Below, one piece after another: positions 17,224 to 29,500 of a stretch of DNA of 64,000 nt (the first letter of the stretch is position 1; every line of letters starts with the position of its first letter). The notes under the pieces are model-generated. The model did no database searches. It had not been told where the DNA came from and saw only the letters and a list, made by a program, of their open reading frames with translations. A program made the translations under genes and the position numbers. This stretch comes from Actinokineospora alba (lineage in GTDB: Bacteria; Actinomycetota; Actinomycetes; Mycobacteriales; Pseudonocardiaceae): positions 6,324,001 through 6,388,000 of the forward strand of contig NZ_SNXU01000001.1 of the NCBI RefSeq assembly GCF_004362515.1, read 5' to 3'.

Positions 17224-17365
17224 GCCTGTTTGGGTGGTTCGCCTTGATTTGGGGACCCCGGAAATGGGCCTGCGCGGGTAAAGCGGGCAGGATAGGGAAA
17301 CTGCCCCGCGCCGCGAAATTTTAGGCCCATTTCACCCCAAATCAAGGCGAACCACCCAAACAGGC
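17224..17365. repeat. 142-bp long-stem palindromic element, copy 2
   Basis: Arms 17224-17254 and 17335-17365 (31 bp, perfect) and inner stem 17261-17271 with 17323-17333 (11 bp, perfect). Compared with copy 1 at 110-251, one outer pair (C-G to T-A) and three inner pairs are changed on both strands together, while the loop core (CCTGCGCGGGTAAAGCGGG) is unchanged. It lies in the 662-base gap between paralogue 3 and the monooxygenase gene. Confidence 0.85.
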
Positions 17366-17640
17366 AGGTGGGACTGGCCCGTTGCGAAGTGTGGTGGGCA
17401 GGTTGCTAACACAGCCGTTGGGTTCGGCCCGTTACGAATTGCGGTGGTGGGCGGGTTACTCAAACAGGCAGGTGGGACTGGCCCGTTGCGAAGTGTGGTG
17501 GTGGGCAAGCGGCTCACACAGCCGTTGGGTTCGGCCCGTTACGAATTGCGGTGGTAGGCGGGTTACTCAAACAGGCAGGTGGGACTGGCCCATTACGAAA
17601 TGTGGCTGCGGGCAGGTCAGTCAAACGGGTCGGCCCTTGC
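17363..17640. repeat. About 105-bp tandem repeat made of two half-units
   Basis: Units begin (GGCAGGTGGGACTGGCCC) at 17363, 17467 and 17574. Each has two related halves, GGGACTGGCCCGTTGCGAAG and GGTTCGGCCCGTTACGAATT. The end of a unit (ACTCAAACAGGCAGG) repeats the tip of the adjoining palindrome, so the array seems to have grown from its edge. No gene is supported. Confidence 0.75.
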
Positions 17641-17676
17641 GAATGCGGATGGCGGGAGCGACCTGCGGGTGGGCGG

Positions 17677-18714
17677 TCACTTCTTCCAGGTGTTCTTGAG
17701 CCTGTCCAGGTACTTCAGGCCGCCCAGCACGGTGTCGGTGTTGCCGACGAAGTCGATCAGGCAGGCGACCTCGTCCACCCCCGCCTCATGCAGCTGGTCG
17801 AGCATCGCGGTGCCGTCTTCGACCGTGCCGAAGAGGCCGCCGGTGTCGAAGTAGCGGTCGAAGGACCGTTCCACCAGGAAGTCGATGTCCTCCGGGGACA
17901 GGGAATCCGGGTCGACGCCCGGAAGGATGTCACCGGATGCGCGGATGATCAGGCCGATGGAGCTGCGCAGGTAAGCGCTGAACGGTTCGCGGACAACCTC
18001 TCGGACCTCGTCGCGGTCCGCGCCCAGGAAGGTGTGCAGCATCAGGGCCACGTGGCCTGGGGTGCCCTCGGGGAGGGATTCGCGGTAGGTAGCGATCTTT
18101 GCTTTCAGATCCTTGAGGTCTTGGCCCAGCAGGTGGGTCAGGACGCCGACGCCGAGGGAGCCCGCGGCCTTGAAGGTTTCCGGGCTGCCTGAGCTGGTAA
18201 GCCAGACCGGCAGTTCCGGGCTCACCGGGGGCGGGTAGACCTTGACCTCGACGGACTTGCCCTCGCCATCCAGCAACGTGGTCTTGTTGCCCCGCCACAA
18301 GTCCCGGACAGAGTTGATGGTTTCCACCACCACGTCGCGGCGGTTGGCGTAGTTCTCCGGCCGGATGGCGAAGTCGACGGCGTGCCAGCCGGAGGCGAAG
18401 GAGACCCCCACCCGGCCTCCCGACAGGTTGTCGACGACGGACCACTCCTCCGCGATGCGGACCGGTGGGTGCAGAGGGGCGACGACGCTACCGGCGCGGA
18501 TGCCGATGTTCTTGGTCACCGCCGCCACCGCCGCCCCGGTCACCGCCGGGTTCGGGTAGCCGCCGCCGAAGGGGTGGAAGTGCCGCTCCGGCGTCCACAC
18601 AGCGGCGAAGCCGTGGTCGTCGGCGAAGCGGGCGCCGTCGAGCAGCAGGCGGTAGCGCTCGCCCTGCTCGCTCGCGTCGGAGTCGTCGGCGAAGTAGAAG
18701 AGGCTGAAGTCCAT
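17677..18714 (-). CDS. Luciferase-like monooxygenase of natural-product type
   Basis: A 345-aa flavin-dependent LLM-class enzyme, starting at MDFSLFYFADD (18714) after GGAAGGAC; longer frames run through the exporter gene out of frame. The sequence (VWTPERHFHPFGGGYPNP, LHPPVRIAEEWSVVDNLSGGRVGVSFASGWH) is that of the LLM group found in or beside NRPS/PKS assembly lines (the mupirocin MupA-like, secondary-metabolism LLM group). Such enzymes use reduced FMN and oxygen, commonly for hydroxylation of a carrier-bound or free intermediate. It is the last gene of the NRPS operon, 20 nt after the exporter. The reduced flavin might come from the reductase at 57849; substrate unknown. Confidence 0.88.
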   Translation of the reverse strand: MDFSLFYFADDSDASEQGERYRLLLDGARFADDHGFAAVWTPERHFHPFGGGYPNPAVTGAAVAAVTKNIGIRAGSVVAPLHPPVRIAEEWSVVDNLSGGRVGVSFASGWHAVDFAIRPENYANRRDVVVETINSVRDLWRGNKTTLLDGEGKSVEVKVYPPPVSPELPVWLTSSGSPETFKAAGSLGVGVLTHLLGQDLKDLKAKIATYRESLPEGTPGHVALMLHTFLGADRDEVREVVREPFSAYLRSSIGLIIRASGDILPGVDPDSLSPEDIDFLVERSFDRYFDTGGLFGTVEDGTAMLDQLHEAGVDEVACLIDFVGNTDTVLGGLKYLDRLKNTWKK

Positions 18715-18734
18715 CGCTGGGTCCTTCCGGGCGG

Positions 18735-20351
18735 TCACCTGACCGCCGATGGCTGTGCGGGAAGTGGTTCGGGCGCGCTCGCGGCCCGTCGGACGAAAGT
18801 CATCAGCACGATCGACAGCACCAGCAGGCCCGCGGGCAGCAGGAACGTGGCCCGCACGGCGCTCGCCATGCCGGTTTCGAAAGCCGACTGGGCCGCCGCG
18901 CGCAGGGCGTCGACCGAGGTCTCGGGCAGGCCCGGTGGGACGTCGATCGCCAGGTCGCCGCGGCCCACGCGCAGGCCGCCGTCGGCCGCGCGGTGCATCG
19001 CGTCGAGGAACGGGTCGCGCAGGGGTGGTGCGAGGACATCCGCCTGACCCGCGGCCGAGTCGCGCAGGGACGAGGCCAGTTGGGACTGGGCCAAAGCGCC
19101 GACCGCGGCGGCGCCGATGGTGGCGCCGAACTGGCGGATGGTGTTGAGCGTGCCGGACGCCGCGCCCGCGACCGCCGGGTCGATGTCGTGCATGGCGATG
19201 ACCAGCGGCGGCGCGAACGTGACCCCCATGGCCACGCCGACGAGGACGAGGCCGGGCAGCAGGTTCCACCAGTCGGTGTGCGCCTGGGCGGCCACGACGA
19301 TGGACAGCAGGCCCGCGGCGAACAGGACGAGCCCGACGAGCAGGACCGGCTTGCCACCCACCTTGTCGGTCAGCCTCCCCGAGACCGGCGCCACGGCGAT
19401 CGACACGGCCGGCGCGATCGCCATGATCAGCCCGGCGGCAACCGCGGACAGGCTCAACGCGGACTGCAGGTAGATCGAAAGCAGCAGCAGCATCGCGCCG
19501 ACACCGCCGACCAGGGTGATCGTGACCGCCGCCATCAGGCTGAAGTTGCGGTTGCGCAGGATCACCAGCGGCAGCAGCGGTTCCCGGTCCTGCCTGCCCC
19601 GCTCGACGTGCACGAACGCGGCCAGCGCGACCAGCCCCAGGCCGATGACCATCGGAATGGTGACGGGACCCCACACCGGGCCCCAGTCGTGGGTCTTGCC
19701 CTCGATGAGCCCGTAGGTGATCAGGAACAGCGCCGCGGTCGCCAGGGCCGAGCCGAGCAGGTCGAGCCTGCGCTTGCGCACCTCCCCCAGCGACGGGATC
19801 ACCACGGCCGCCAGAATCACGGCGAACAGGCAGATCGGCACGTTCACCAGGAAGATCCAGCGCCACCCCCAGGCGCTGACGATCAGCCCGCCGAGGCTGG
19901 GTCCGATCGCCACCGCCGCCCCCGCCGTGGCGCCCCAGACGCCCAGCGCGGCGCCGCGCTTCTCAGGCGGGAACACCTTGCTGATCATCGACAGCGACTG
20001 CGGCGACACCAGCGCCCCGCCGATGGCCTGGACGAACCGGGCCGCGATCAGCTGCGTCGGCGACTGGGCCAGTCCACACGCGACGGACGCGGCGGTGAAC
20101 ACGGTCAGCCCGACGATGAACAGCCGCTTCGGGCCGTACAGGTCGCCCAGCCTGCCCGCGGTGATCACCAGCACGGCCAGGACCAGGGTGTAGATGTTGA
20201 TGACCCACAGCAGCTGGTCGAACGTGGCGCCGATGTCGTCGCTGATCGCCGGGACCGCGGTGTTGACCGAGGTGCTGCCGACAGCCATCACGAACATCCC
20301 GAGCAGCAAGGTGCCCAGAACCACCCACGGGTCGTATTCGCGCTTGGTCAT
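18735..20351 (-). CDS. MFS exporter, DHA2 (EmrB/QacA) type
   Basis: A 538-aa membrane protein with about 14 segments. The start MTKREYDPW is chosen because its ATG overlaps the MbtH stop (ATGA). Hallmarks: WVINIYTLVLAVLVITAGRLGDLYGPKRLF (motif A and first helices) and GGALVSPQSLSMI/GWRWIFLVNVP typical of 14-segment drug exporters. In this operon it most likely exports the NRPS product and gives self-protection. It is coupled to the MbtH gene and followed by the monooxygenase. Confidence 0.93.
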   Translation of the reverse strand: MTKREYDPWVVLGTLLLGMFVMAVGSTSVNTAVPAISDDIGATFDQLLWVINIYTLVLAVLVITAGRLGDLYGPKRLFIVGLTVFTAASVACGLAQSPTQLIAARFVQAIGGALVSPQSLSMISKVFPPEKRGAALGVWGATAGAAVAIGPSLGGLIVSAWGWRWIFLVNVPICLFAVILAAVVIPSLGEVRKRRLDLLGSALATAALFLITYGLIEGKTHDWGPVWGPVTIPMVIGLGLVALAAFVHVERGRQDREPLLPLVILRNRNFSLMAAVTITLVGGVGAMLLLLSIYLQSALSLSAVAAGLIMAIAPAVSIAVAPVSGRLTDKVGGKPVLLVGLVLFAAGLLSIVVAAQAHTDWWNLLPGLVLVGVAMGVTFAPPLVIAMHDIDPAVAGAASGTLNTIRQFGATIGAAAVGALAQSQLASSLRDSAAGQADVLAPPLRDPFLDAMHRAADGGLRVGRGDLAIDVPPGLPETSVDALRAAAQSAFETGMASAVRATFLLPAGLLVLSIVLMTFVRRAASAPEPLPAQPSAVR

Positions 20352-20566
20352 CGAGGGTCCCGCGCCATGGCCTCGACCAGGCTGCGGGGGCGCATGTCGG
20401 TCCAGTTGGCCTCGATGTGGTCCAGGCACGCCTGCCGGGGTGCCGGGCCGTGCGCGACGGTCCAGCCCGCGGGCACGGCGGCGAACTCCGGCCACAGCGA
20501 GTACTGGCCCTCGTCGTTGACCAGCGCGTAGTAGGTGCCTTCGTTGTTCTCGAAGGGGTTTGTCAT
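20348..20566 (-). CDS. mbtH: MbtH-like NRPS chaperone
   Basis: A 72-aa protein with the family signature NEGTYYALVNDEGQYSLWP...VPAGWTV...CLDHIEANWTDMRP; the conserved Trp residues and NWTDMRP are present. MbtH proteins bind adenylation domains and are often needed for their folding or activity. GAGGAGG precedes the ATG; it starts 10 nt after the NRPS2 stop, so it is made with the synthetases. Confidence 0.97.
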   Translation of the reverse strand: MTNPFENNEGTYYALVNDEGQYSLWPEFAAVPAGWTVAHGPAPRQACLDHIEANWTDMRPRSLVEAMARDPR

Positions 20567-20576
20567 GTCGTCCTCC

Positions 20577-23500
20577 TCAGGTCAGCCGTGTGGAGAGCAC
20601 GGCGGCGATGTGGGCTATCGGGTCCGGGCGGGTCATCGAGCCGTGCTCGCAGTCGACCGGGTGCACGTCGATCCGGCCGGTGAAATGCGGCGACCAGGCT
20701 GATGGGCCGGGCATGTCCGCGGGCTTGTCGCGGGTGGCCTCGAAGAACAGCGCGTCGCCGTCGAACGGCGTCGGACGGTGGGTTCGGCGCAGCCCGGCGT
20801 TGTGGGCGAACACCCGAGTCATGGCTTCCAGGGCGTCATCGCCGAGGGTGGCCAACGGGCTTCCCGCGGCGCGAAGGGCGGCCATCGCCTGAGTCAGGTC
20901 GAGCGGCGAAGTGCCCGGGTCGACGCCGAGTGAGGACAGGAGACCTGCCAAGGCGTCGCCGCCCGGTTCGTCCCCGGTCGACGGGTAGGCATCGAGCAGG
21001 GCCAGCGTCGGGACCTTCTCCCCCGCCGCGTCCAGCGCGCACGCCATGGCGTGCGCGACATTGCCGCCGAAAGACCAGCCGAGCAGGTGGTACGGCCCGG
21101 ACGGCTGGACCTCGCGGAGCTTGGCGAGGTAGACCGCCGCCAACTCGTCGACGCTCGCCGCCGAAGCTCCGGTGAGGCCGGGGTCTTGCAGGGCGTACAC
21201 GGGCTGGTCGTGGCCGAGGCCGCGGAGCAGACCGGCGTAGACCCAGCCCACCCCCGCCGCCGGGTGCACGCAGAACAGCGGTGGCCGGTCCCCCTTGGCC
21301 CGCAGGGGAAGCAGGACGTCGAGCGCGCCGTCGCCCTCGGTGGCCCGGCCGAGCCTGCCCGCCAGGGCCGCGGGGGTCGGCGCCTCGAACACGGCCCGGA
21401 TGTTCAGCTCGACACCGAGATCGGCGCCGATCCGCTTGATCAGCCCGATCGCGAGCAGCGAATGCCCGCCGAGGTCGAAGAAGTCGTCGTCCGCGCCGAC
21501 CGCGGGCACGCCCAGGGTCTCGGCGAACAGAGCGCACATGAGGGCTTCGCCGGAGGTGTGCGGAGCCCGGGCCGACGTCGGGTCCACCTCGGGCGCGGGC
21601 AGGGCGCGGCGGTCGAGCTTCCCATGCGGTGTCAGGGGAAGCTCGGCGAGTCCGACGACCGCACCGGGCCGCATGTACGGCGGCAGGGTGCGGGCGAGGT
21701 GGCTGTCGAGACCCGCGAGGTCCCCGACCACGTAGGCGACCAGACGACGGTCCCCTGGCTGGTCCTCGCGCACGATCACCGCCGCGCGGGCGACACCGGG
21801 GTGCGCGCCGATCGCGGCCTCGACCTCGCCGAGCGCGACGCGGTGGCCGCGGACCTTGACCTGGTCGTCGGTGCGGCCGCGGAACACCAGGTTCCCGTCG
21901 GGGCGCCGGTGCACGAGATCCCCGGTGCGGTACATGCGGGTGCCGGGCGGGCCGAAGGGGTTGGGCAGGAAGCGTTCCGCGGTCGCGCCGGGCCGGTTGA
22001 GGTAGCCGCGGGCCAGGCCTGGCCCGGCGATGTACAGCTCGCCGGGGACGTTGGCGGGCACCGGGGCGAGCCGGGCGTCGAGCACGTAGGCGCGCACGTA
22101 GTCGTGCGGGACGCCGATCGGCACCGCGCCATCCGGCAGGTCCGCGCCCGCGTCGAGGCGGTACTCGGTGCAGTTGACGCAGGTCTCGGTCGGGCCGTAC
22201 ACGTTGAGCACGACCGCTTCCGGGTTGCGCCGCCGCCACGGCGCGAGGTGCTCACCGAGCAGCGCCTCACCGCCGAGCATGAGCTCACCGGTCGGTGAGA
22301 CCTCGTCGGGCAGCACGTCGAGCAGGGCCAGGTGGCTCGGGGTGGCCTTGAGGAACGTCGGCCGCGGGCCGGTCTCGGCGCCGTCGAGGTCGGCCAGGTG
22401 CACCCGGCCGCCGGTCACCAGCGGGACGTATAGCGCGGTGACGGTGAGGTCGAACGAGATCGGCGAGTGCAGCAGCACCCGGTCCTGGGCGGCGGGATAC
22501 ACCCGGCGCGCGCGGTCGAGGTAGACGGCGAGCGCGTGATGGCCGACGACGACACCCTTGGGCCGCCCAGTGGACCCGGACGTGTAGATCACGTACGCCG
22601 CCGTGTCGTGGCGCACCCGGTCCACCGGAGTCGCCCGCGCGTCAGCGAAGCGTTCGAGGTCGTCCGCGGTGAGCACGAGCGTGGGCGCGGCGTCCTCGAG
22701 GATGGCGGCGACGCGCTCGGCCGGGTGGTCGGGCTCGATCGGCAGGTACGCCGCGCCCGCCTTGAGCACCCCGAGCAGCACGGACACCAGTTGCGGGGTC
22801 CGGGGCAGGCACACGGCGACCACGTCTTCCGGGCCGATACCCGCCTCGCCCAGCCCATTCGCCACCCGGTCGGCGGCTCGGTCGAGGTCCGAATAGGACA
22901 GTTCCATGCCCGCGCCGGAGACCGCGACGGCGTCCGGGGTCCGGCGCACCTGATCGGCGAACAGGCTGACGACGGACGGCACGTCCACCGCGGCCGGACC
23001 GGCGGGCGTGAGCAACGCGCGTTCGGTGTCCGACAGCAGGTCGATGGCGCCGACCGGCTGGTCCGGGTCGCGCACGACCTCGGCGAGCAGCCGCAGCAGC
23101 CGGTCCCGCAGGGACTCGGCGGTGGAGCGGTCGAACAGGTCCTCGCAGTAGCCGAGCACGCCCGCGAGCCCGCCGCCGCTCTCCGCGAGCGCCAGGGTCA
23201 GGTCGTACTTGGCGAGCGCGCCGCCGACCGGCTGTTCGCTCACCGCCAGCCCGGGTAGGCCAGGGGTGGCGTCCGGGGTGTTCTGCAGGACCAGCAGCAC
23301 CTGGAACAGCGGGTGGTGGGCCAGGGACCGGGTCGGGTTGAGCGCCTCGACCAGCCGCTCGAACGGCACGTCCTGGTGGTCGTAGGCGGCGAGGTCGGTC
23401 TCGCGGACCCGCCGTAGCAACTCGGCGAACGTCGGGTCGCCGGAGACGTCCGCGCGCAGCACCAGGGTGTTGACGAAGAAGCCGATCACGTCGTCGAGGG

Positions 23501-26500
23501 CGTCGTCGGTGCGGCCCGCGACCGGGGTGCCGATCGGGATGTCCTCGCCCGCCCCGAGCCTGCTCAGAACGGCGGCGAAGGCGGCCCGCAGCACCATGAA
23601 CACGCTGGCCCCGTGCCGGGTGGCGAGGTCCACCACGCGTTGGTGCGTCGCGGCGTCGAGTTCGATCGGGACCTGTCCGCCGCGGGTGCCCGCGACGGCG
23701 GGCCGGGGCCGGTCGGTGGGCAGCGTCGGCTGGTCGGGCAGCCCGGCCAGCGCCGTGCGCCAGTACCCGAGCTGCGCGGCCGCCAGGCTCGCCGGGTCGG
23801 TCTCGTCGCCGAGCAGTTCCCGCTGCCACAGTGCGTAGTCGGCGTACTGCACCGGCAGCGGGGTCCACTGTGGAGCGTCACCCGCGGACCGGGCGGCGTA
23901 GGCGGTCGCGAGGTCGCGGGTCAGCGGTCCCATCGACCAGCCGTCGGTGGCGACGTGGTGCAGGACCAGCGCCAACACGTGGTCGTCCGGGCCGAGCGCG
24001 AACACCGTCGCGCGCAGCGGAAGGTCCACAGCCAGGTCGAACCCGGGGGCCATGGCCCGCGCGATCGCGTCGTCGAGACCGGCTTCGTCGACCTTGACGA
24101 CCGGGAGGCCGACGGCGGCGGGCGGAAGCACCCGCTGCCACGGCGTGCCGGACTCGTCGGGCAGGACGGTGCGCAGCGACTCGTGCCGGGCCACGACGTC
24201 GGCCATGGCGGCCCGCAGTGCGGGCAGGTCGAGTTCGCCGCGCAGCCGCAGCGCGAACGGCACGTGGTGGCGGCCCGCGGAGTCGTCGAACTGGTTGAGG
24301 AACCACAGTCGCCGCTGGGCGAAGGACAGCGGCACCCGGTCGGGCCGGGAGACCGGCCGCACTCGGGGCCGGGTGCCCGCGCCCGCGGTGAGCGCTCCCG
24401 CGAGTCCGGCCGGGGTGGGCGTCTCGAACAGCGCGCGGATGCTCAGGTCGACGCCCAGCACCGAGCGGATCCGGCTGACCAGGCGGGTGGCGAGCAGCGA
24501 GTGCCCACCGAGGGCGAAGAAGTTGTCGTCGATGCCGACAGCGGGCGCGGCGAGCAGCTCGGCGAAGATCCCGCACAGGATCTCCTCGTGCGCGGTGCGC
24601 GGGCCACGGCGGACCTCGTGCCTGACCCGCGGGGCGGGCAGGGCGCGGCGGTCCACTTTCCCGTTGGTGTTGAGGGGAAGCGTGTCCAGTTCCATGACCA
24701 CGTCGGGCACCATGTAGTCCGGCAGCGTCCGCGCCAGGTGCGTCCGCAGATCCGCGGGGGCGGCGGGCGCCACATAGGCGACGAGCCGCTCGCCGTCGGC
24801 CAAGACCGCGGCTTGGGTGATCGCGGTGTGCGCCGTGAGAGCGGCCTCGATCTCGCCGAGTTCGATCCGGAACCCGCGGACCTTGACCTGGTCGTCGGCG
24901 CGGCCCAGGTAGACGAGCCTGCCGTCGGCGGTCCACCGCACCAGGTCGCCAGTGCGGTACATCCGCGTCCCGGCGGGGCCGAACGGGTTCGCGACGAACC
25001 GCTGCGCGGTCAGCCCCGGCTGGTTGAGATATCCCCGGCCGACACCGCTGCCCGCGAGGTACAGCTCCCCCGCCACACCGGGTGGAACCCGCATGCCCCG
25101 GCCGTCGAGGACGTAGGCCGTTGTGTTGTCGACCGGCGTGCCGATCACCGGCTCGACCGAGTCGGCCATCGGCGACCACACCGTGTCGACGGTGCACTCG
25201 GTCGGGCCGTAGACGTTGATCCCGGTCACGCCGGGCGTCGCGCGCAGCGTGCTCCACAGGTCCGGGTCGCACGCCTCCCCGCCGACCACGATCACGGCGG
25301 GGACGTGTTCGGCGTCGAGCATCCCCTCGGCCACCAGCACCGACAGGTGCGACGGGGTGAGCTCGAGGAAGTCGATCCGCTCCTGCGCCACGTACCGCGC
25401 GAGCGCTTGCGCGTCGGCTCGCGTCTCGTCGGTGACCAGGTGCAGTTCATGCCCGCGGACCATCAGACACAGCGGATCCAGGGACGCGTCGAAGGTGAAC
25501 CGGGCGACGTGCGCGACGCGGGCGGGAGCCGCGAAGCTCGGCTCGACGAGATGCCTGCGGTGGTGCTCGGCCAGGTTGGCCAGGCCGCGGTGTTCGATGA
25601 CGACGCCCTTGGGCAGGCCGGTCGACCCGGAGGTGTAGAGGACGTACGCGGGGTGGTGCGGGAGCACGGCCGGGCGGTCCGATGTGGACAGATCGGAGTC
25701 CGAGCGGGCGGCTATCGCGGCGGCGGTGGCTGGGTCGTCGAGCCGCAGGACCGGGACGCGACCCGCCACGGTGTCGGCGGTGCGCTCGAGAATGATCGCG
25801 GTGACGACGTCGCCGGCGGCGAGCATTCGGGCGATCCGCTCAGCCGGGTGCGCGGGGTCCAGCGGCAGGTACGCCGCGCCGGACTTGAGCACCGCGAGCA
25901 ACGCGATCACCAGGTCGGCGGTGCGCGGCAGCGCGAGCGCCACCAGCCGTTCCGGGCCCGCGCCGCGGGCGAGCAGCTCGCGGGCCAGCCGGTTGGCCCT
26001 GGCGTTGACCTCGGCGAAGGTGAGCCGCCCGTCCTGGGCGACGACGGCGACCGCGTCGGGGGTGCGCGCCGCCTGCTGTTCGAACAGCTCGCCGAACGTC
26101 GCGGCGGGCACCTCGTGGGCGGTGTCGTTCCAGCGGTCGAGGTCCGCGCGGTCCTGGTCGTCGAGCAGGTCGACGGCGCTCAGCGGTGCCCGCGGGTCCT
26201 CGGCGACCGCGGCCAGCAACCGCACCAGCCGGGTGGCGAGCCGCTCGACGGTGGCCCGGTCGAACAGGTCGGTGGCGTATTCGACGCTGCCGTCGATGCC
26301 GCCGTCCGGGTGCTCGGCGAAGCCGAAGGACAGGTCGAACTTGGCGTAGGAGCTGTCCGGGTCCTCGATCTCCGCGCGCAGGCCCGGCAGGTCGAGTTCG
26401 GCGTCGGCGGTGTTGCGCAGGGCCAGCATGACCTGGAACAGCGGGTGGTGGGCGAGCGAGCGCCGCGGGTTGAGCGTCTCCACCAGCCGCTCGAACGGCA

Positions 26501-29500
26501 CGTCCTGGTGGGCGTAGGCGCCGAGGTTCGTCTCCCGGACCCGGGCCAACAGGTCGGTGAAGGCCGGGTCGCCGGAGGTGTCGGTGCGCAGCACGAGGGT
26601 GTTGACGAAGAACCCGACCAGGTCGTCGAGCGCCTCGTCGGTGCGGCCGGCGACCGGGCTGCCGAGCGGGATGTCGGTGCCCGCGCCGAGCCGGGTCAGC
26701 AGGGCGGCGAGCGCGGCTTGCAGCACCATGAACAGGCTCGCCCCGGACTCCCTCGCCAGCGCGGTGAGTCGCAGGTGGAGATCTGGGTCGACACGCAGCG
26801 CCACCCGGTCTCCGCGGCTGCCCGCCACGGGCGGGTGCGGCCGGTCCGTCGGCAGGGCGAGCCGGTCGGGCAGCCCGTCGAGGGCGGTGCGCCAGAACGC
26901 GGTCTGCGCCGCCATCACGCTGTCCGGGTCGGCTTCGTCGCCGAGGAAGCTGTGCTGCCACAGGGCGTAGTCCGTGTAGCCGACCGACAGCGGAGTCCAC
27001 TGTGGACTCCGCGCCGAGCGGCGGGCGGTGTAGGCCGTCGCGAGATCCCGGGTCAGTGGCGCGATGGAGGCGCCGTCGGTGGCGATGTGGTGCATGACCA
27101 GGTGCAGGACATGGTCCGCCGGTCCGAGTCGGTAGAGCGTCGCGCGCACGGGCAGGTCTGTGGCCAGGTCGAAACGGCGGTCGAGGTCGGCGGCCATCGC
27201 CGCGGCCAGGTCGGTCTCCTCGATCGCGCGCACCTCGAACTCGGGGCGTGCGGGGTTGACCACCTGGTGCGGCTCGTCGGCGCCGGGGAATGTGGTGCGG
27301 AGCGTCTCGTGGCGGTCGACGACATCGGTGACCGCGGCACGCAGCGCGTCGGGGTCGAGGTCGCCGCGCAACCGGATGGCCAGCGGCACCGAGTAGAGGC
27401 CGGGCGCGTCCTCGAACTGGTTGAGGAACCACAGGCGCTGCTGGGCGTAGGACAGCGGGATCCGCTCTGGCCTTTCCGCAGCGCGCAGCGCGGGCCGGAC
27501 GCGAGTCCCGGCGGCCAGCCGGGCGTCGAGCCGGGCCACGGTGGGCGCCTCGAACAGGGTGCGGATGGGCAGTTCCAGGCCCGCGACCGCGCGGACCCGG
27601 CTCGCCAGCCGGGTGGCGAGCAGCGAATGCCCGCCCAGTTCGAAGAAGTTGGCGTCGATGTCGACGCTCGGCAGCCCGAGGACCTCGGCGAACAGCCCGC
27701 ACAGGATCTCCTCGCGCGGGGTGCGCGGCGCCCGCCCCGCGGCCTGGGTCAGCGCGGGCGCGGGCAGGGCGCGCTGGTCGAGCTTTCCGTTGGGGGTGAG
27801 GGGAAGCGCGTCGATCGGGACGACCGCGGCGGGCACCATGTGGTCGGGCAGCAGCGCGGCGACATGGGCGCGGACGTCGGCGGCGTCGAGCACGCCCACC
27901 GCGTAGGCGACGATCCGCTTGTCGCCGGGCCGGTCCTCCCGGACCACCACCGCGCAGTGGTCGACGTCGGGGTGAGCGGTGACGGCGGCCTCGATCTCGC
28001 CAAGCTCGATGCGGAAGCCGCGCACCTTCACCTGGTGGTCGGCCCGGCCCGCGAACACCAGGCCGCCGTCCGCCGACCACCGGACGAGGTCTCCGGTGCG
28101 GTACATCCGCGATCCCGCGGGCCCGAACGGGTCGGCGACGAACCGTTCGGCGGTCAGCCCCCGGCGGTCGTGGTAGCCACGGGCCAGTCCGGTGCCGGAG
28201 ATGTAGAGCTCCCCCGCGACGCCGACCGGCACCGGCCGCAGGCGCGCGTCGAGGACGTAGACCCGGGCGTTCCAGATCGGCCCGCCGATGCCGGGGGCCT
28301 CGGTCCCGTCGACCGGCTCGGTCATCGTCGTGACGACGGTCGCCTCGGTCGGGCCGTAGACGTGGACGAGTCTGCGGCCGGGTGCCCACCGGGCGGCCAG
28401 GTCGGCCGAGAGCGCCTCGCCGCCGACGATCAGGCCGCGCAGCGTCGGCTGGTCGCGCTCGGGCATCGAGGCGAGCATGGAGGCGACGAGGTCGGTGTGG
28501 GTGACCGCGTTGTCCGCGATCAGGGCGGCGAGTTCCTCCCCCGCCGCTTGGACGTCGGGACCGGGGATGACCAGCGCGGCGCCGGCGAGGAACGTGGCGG
28601 CGAGGTCCACCATGGACACGTCGAAGCTGATCGACACCACCAGCAGGAACCGGCTCGCGGCGTCGATGGCGAGCCGGTCGACGTGGATGCCCGCCACGGC
28701 GGCGATCCCGCGGTGGGTGACGACCACACCCTTGGGCTTGCCGGTGGAGCCGGAGGTGTAGATGACGTAGGCGGCGTTCGCGGCGCGCAGCGGGCGGACC
28801 CGATCGGCGTCGGTCGGGTCGGTCTCCGGGTGGCCTGCCTCGCCGTCGAGCACTATGGTCCGCGCCCCCGGCAGGTCGGTGTCGGCGGTGGTCAGCACCA
28901 GCGCGGGGCGGGCGTCGTCGAGCATCAGCGCGATCCGCTCGGCCGGGTAGGCGCGGTCGACGGGCAGGTAGGCCGCACCGGCCTTCACCACGGCGAGCAG
29001 GGCGACGATCATCTCGACCGACCGCGGCAGTGCCATGGCGACGACGTCGTCGGGGCCGACACCGAGCCCGATCAGCTTGTGTGCCAGCCGGTTCGCCCGT
29101 CGATTCAGCTCCACATAGGACAGCTCGGCGCCCTGGAAGACCAGTGCGGTGGCGTCGGGCGTGCGCTTCGCCTGGCGCTCGAACAGCGCGGGCAGGGTCA
29201 GGTCGGGCACCTCGCGGGCGGTGTCGTTGCGCTCGACGAGCAGGTGACGGAGTTCCCCGGCGTCGAGGACGTCGAGATCGGTGATGGGGCAATCCGGGTC
29301 GGCGGCGGCCGCGGCGAGCAGGCGCAGCAGCCGGGCGCCGAACCCCGCGGCGGTCTCCTCGTCGAACAGGGCCGTGCGGTACTCGACGGTGAGGCGCGCG
29401 CCGCCCGTCCGGCGCTCGTCGAGCCGGACGGTGAGGTCGAAGCGCGCGGTCGAGGAGCGCACCGGGTGTTCCCTGACAGTGAGACCCGGCAGAGCGAGTC

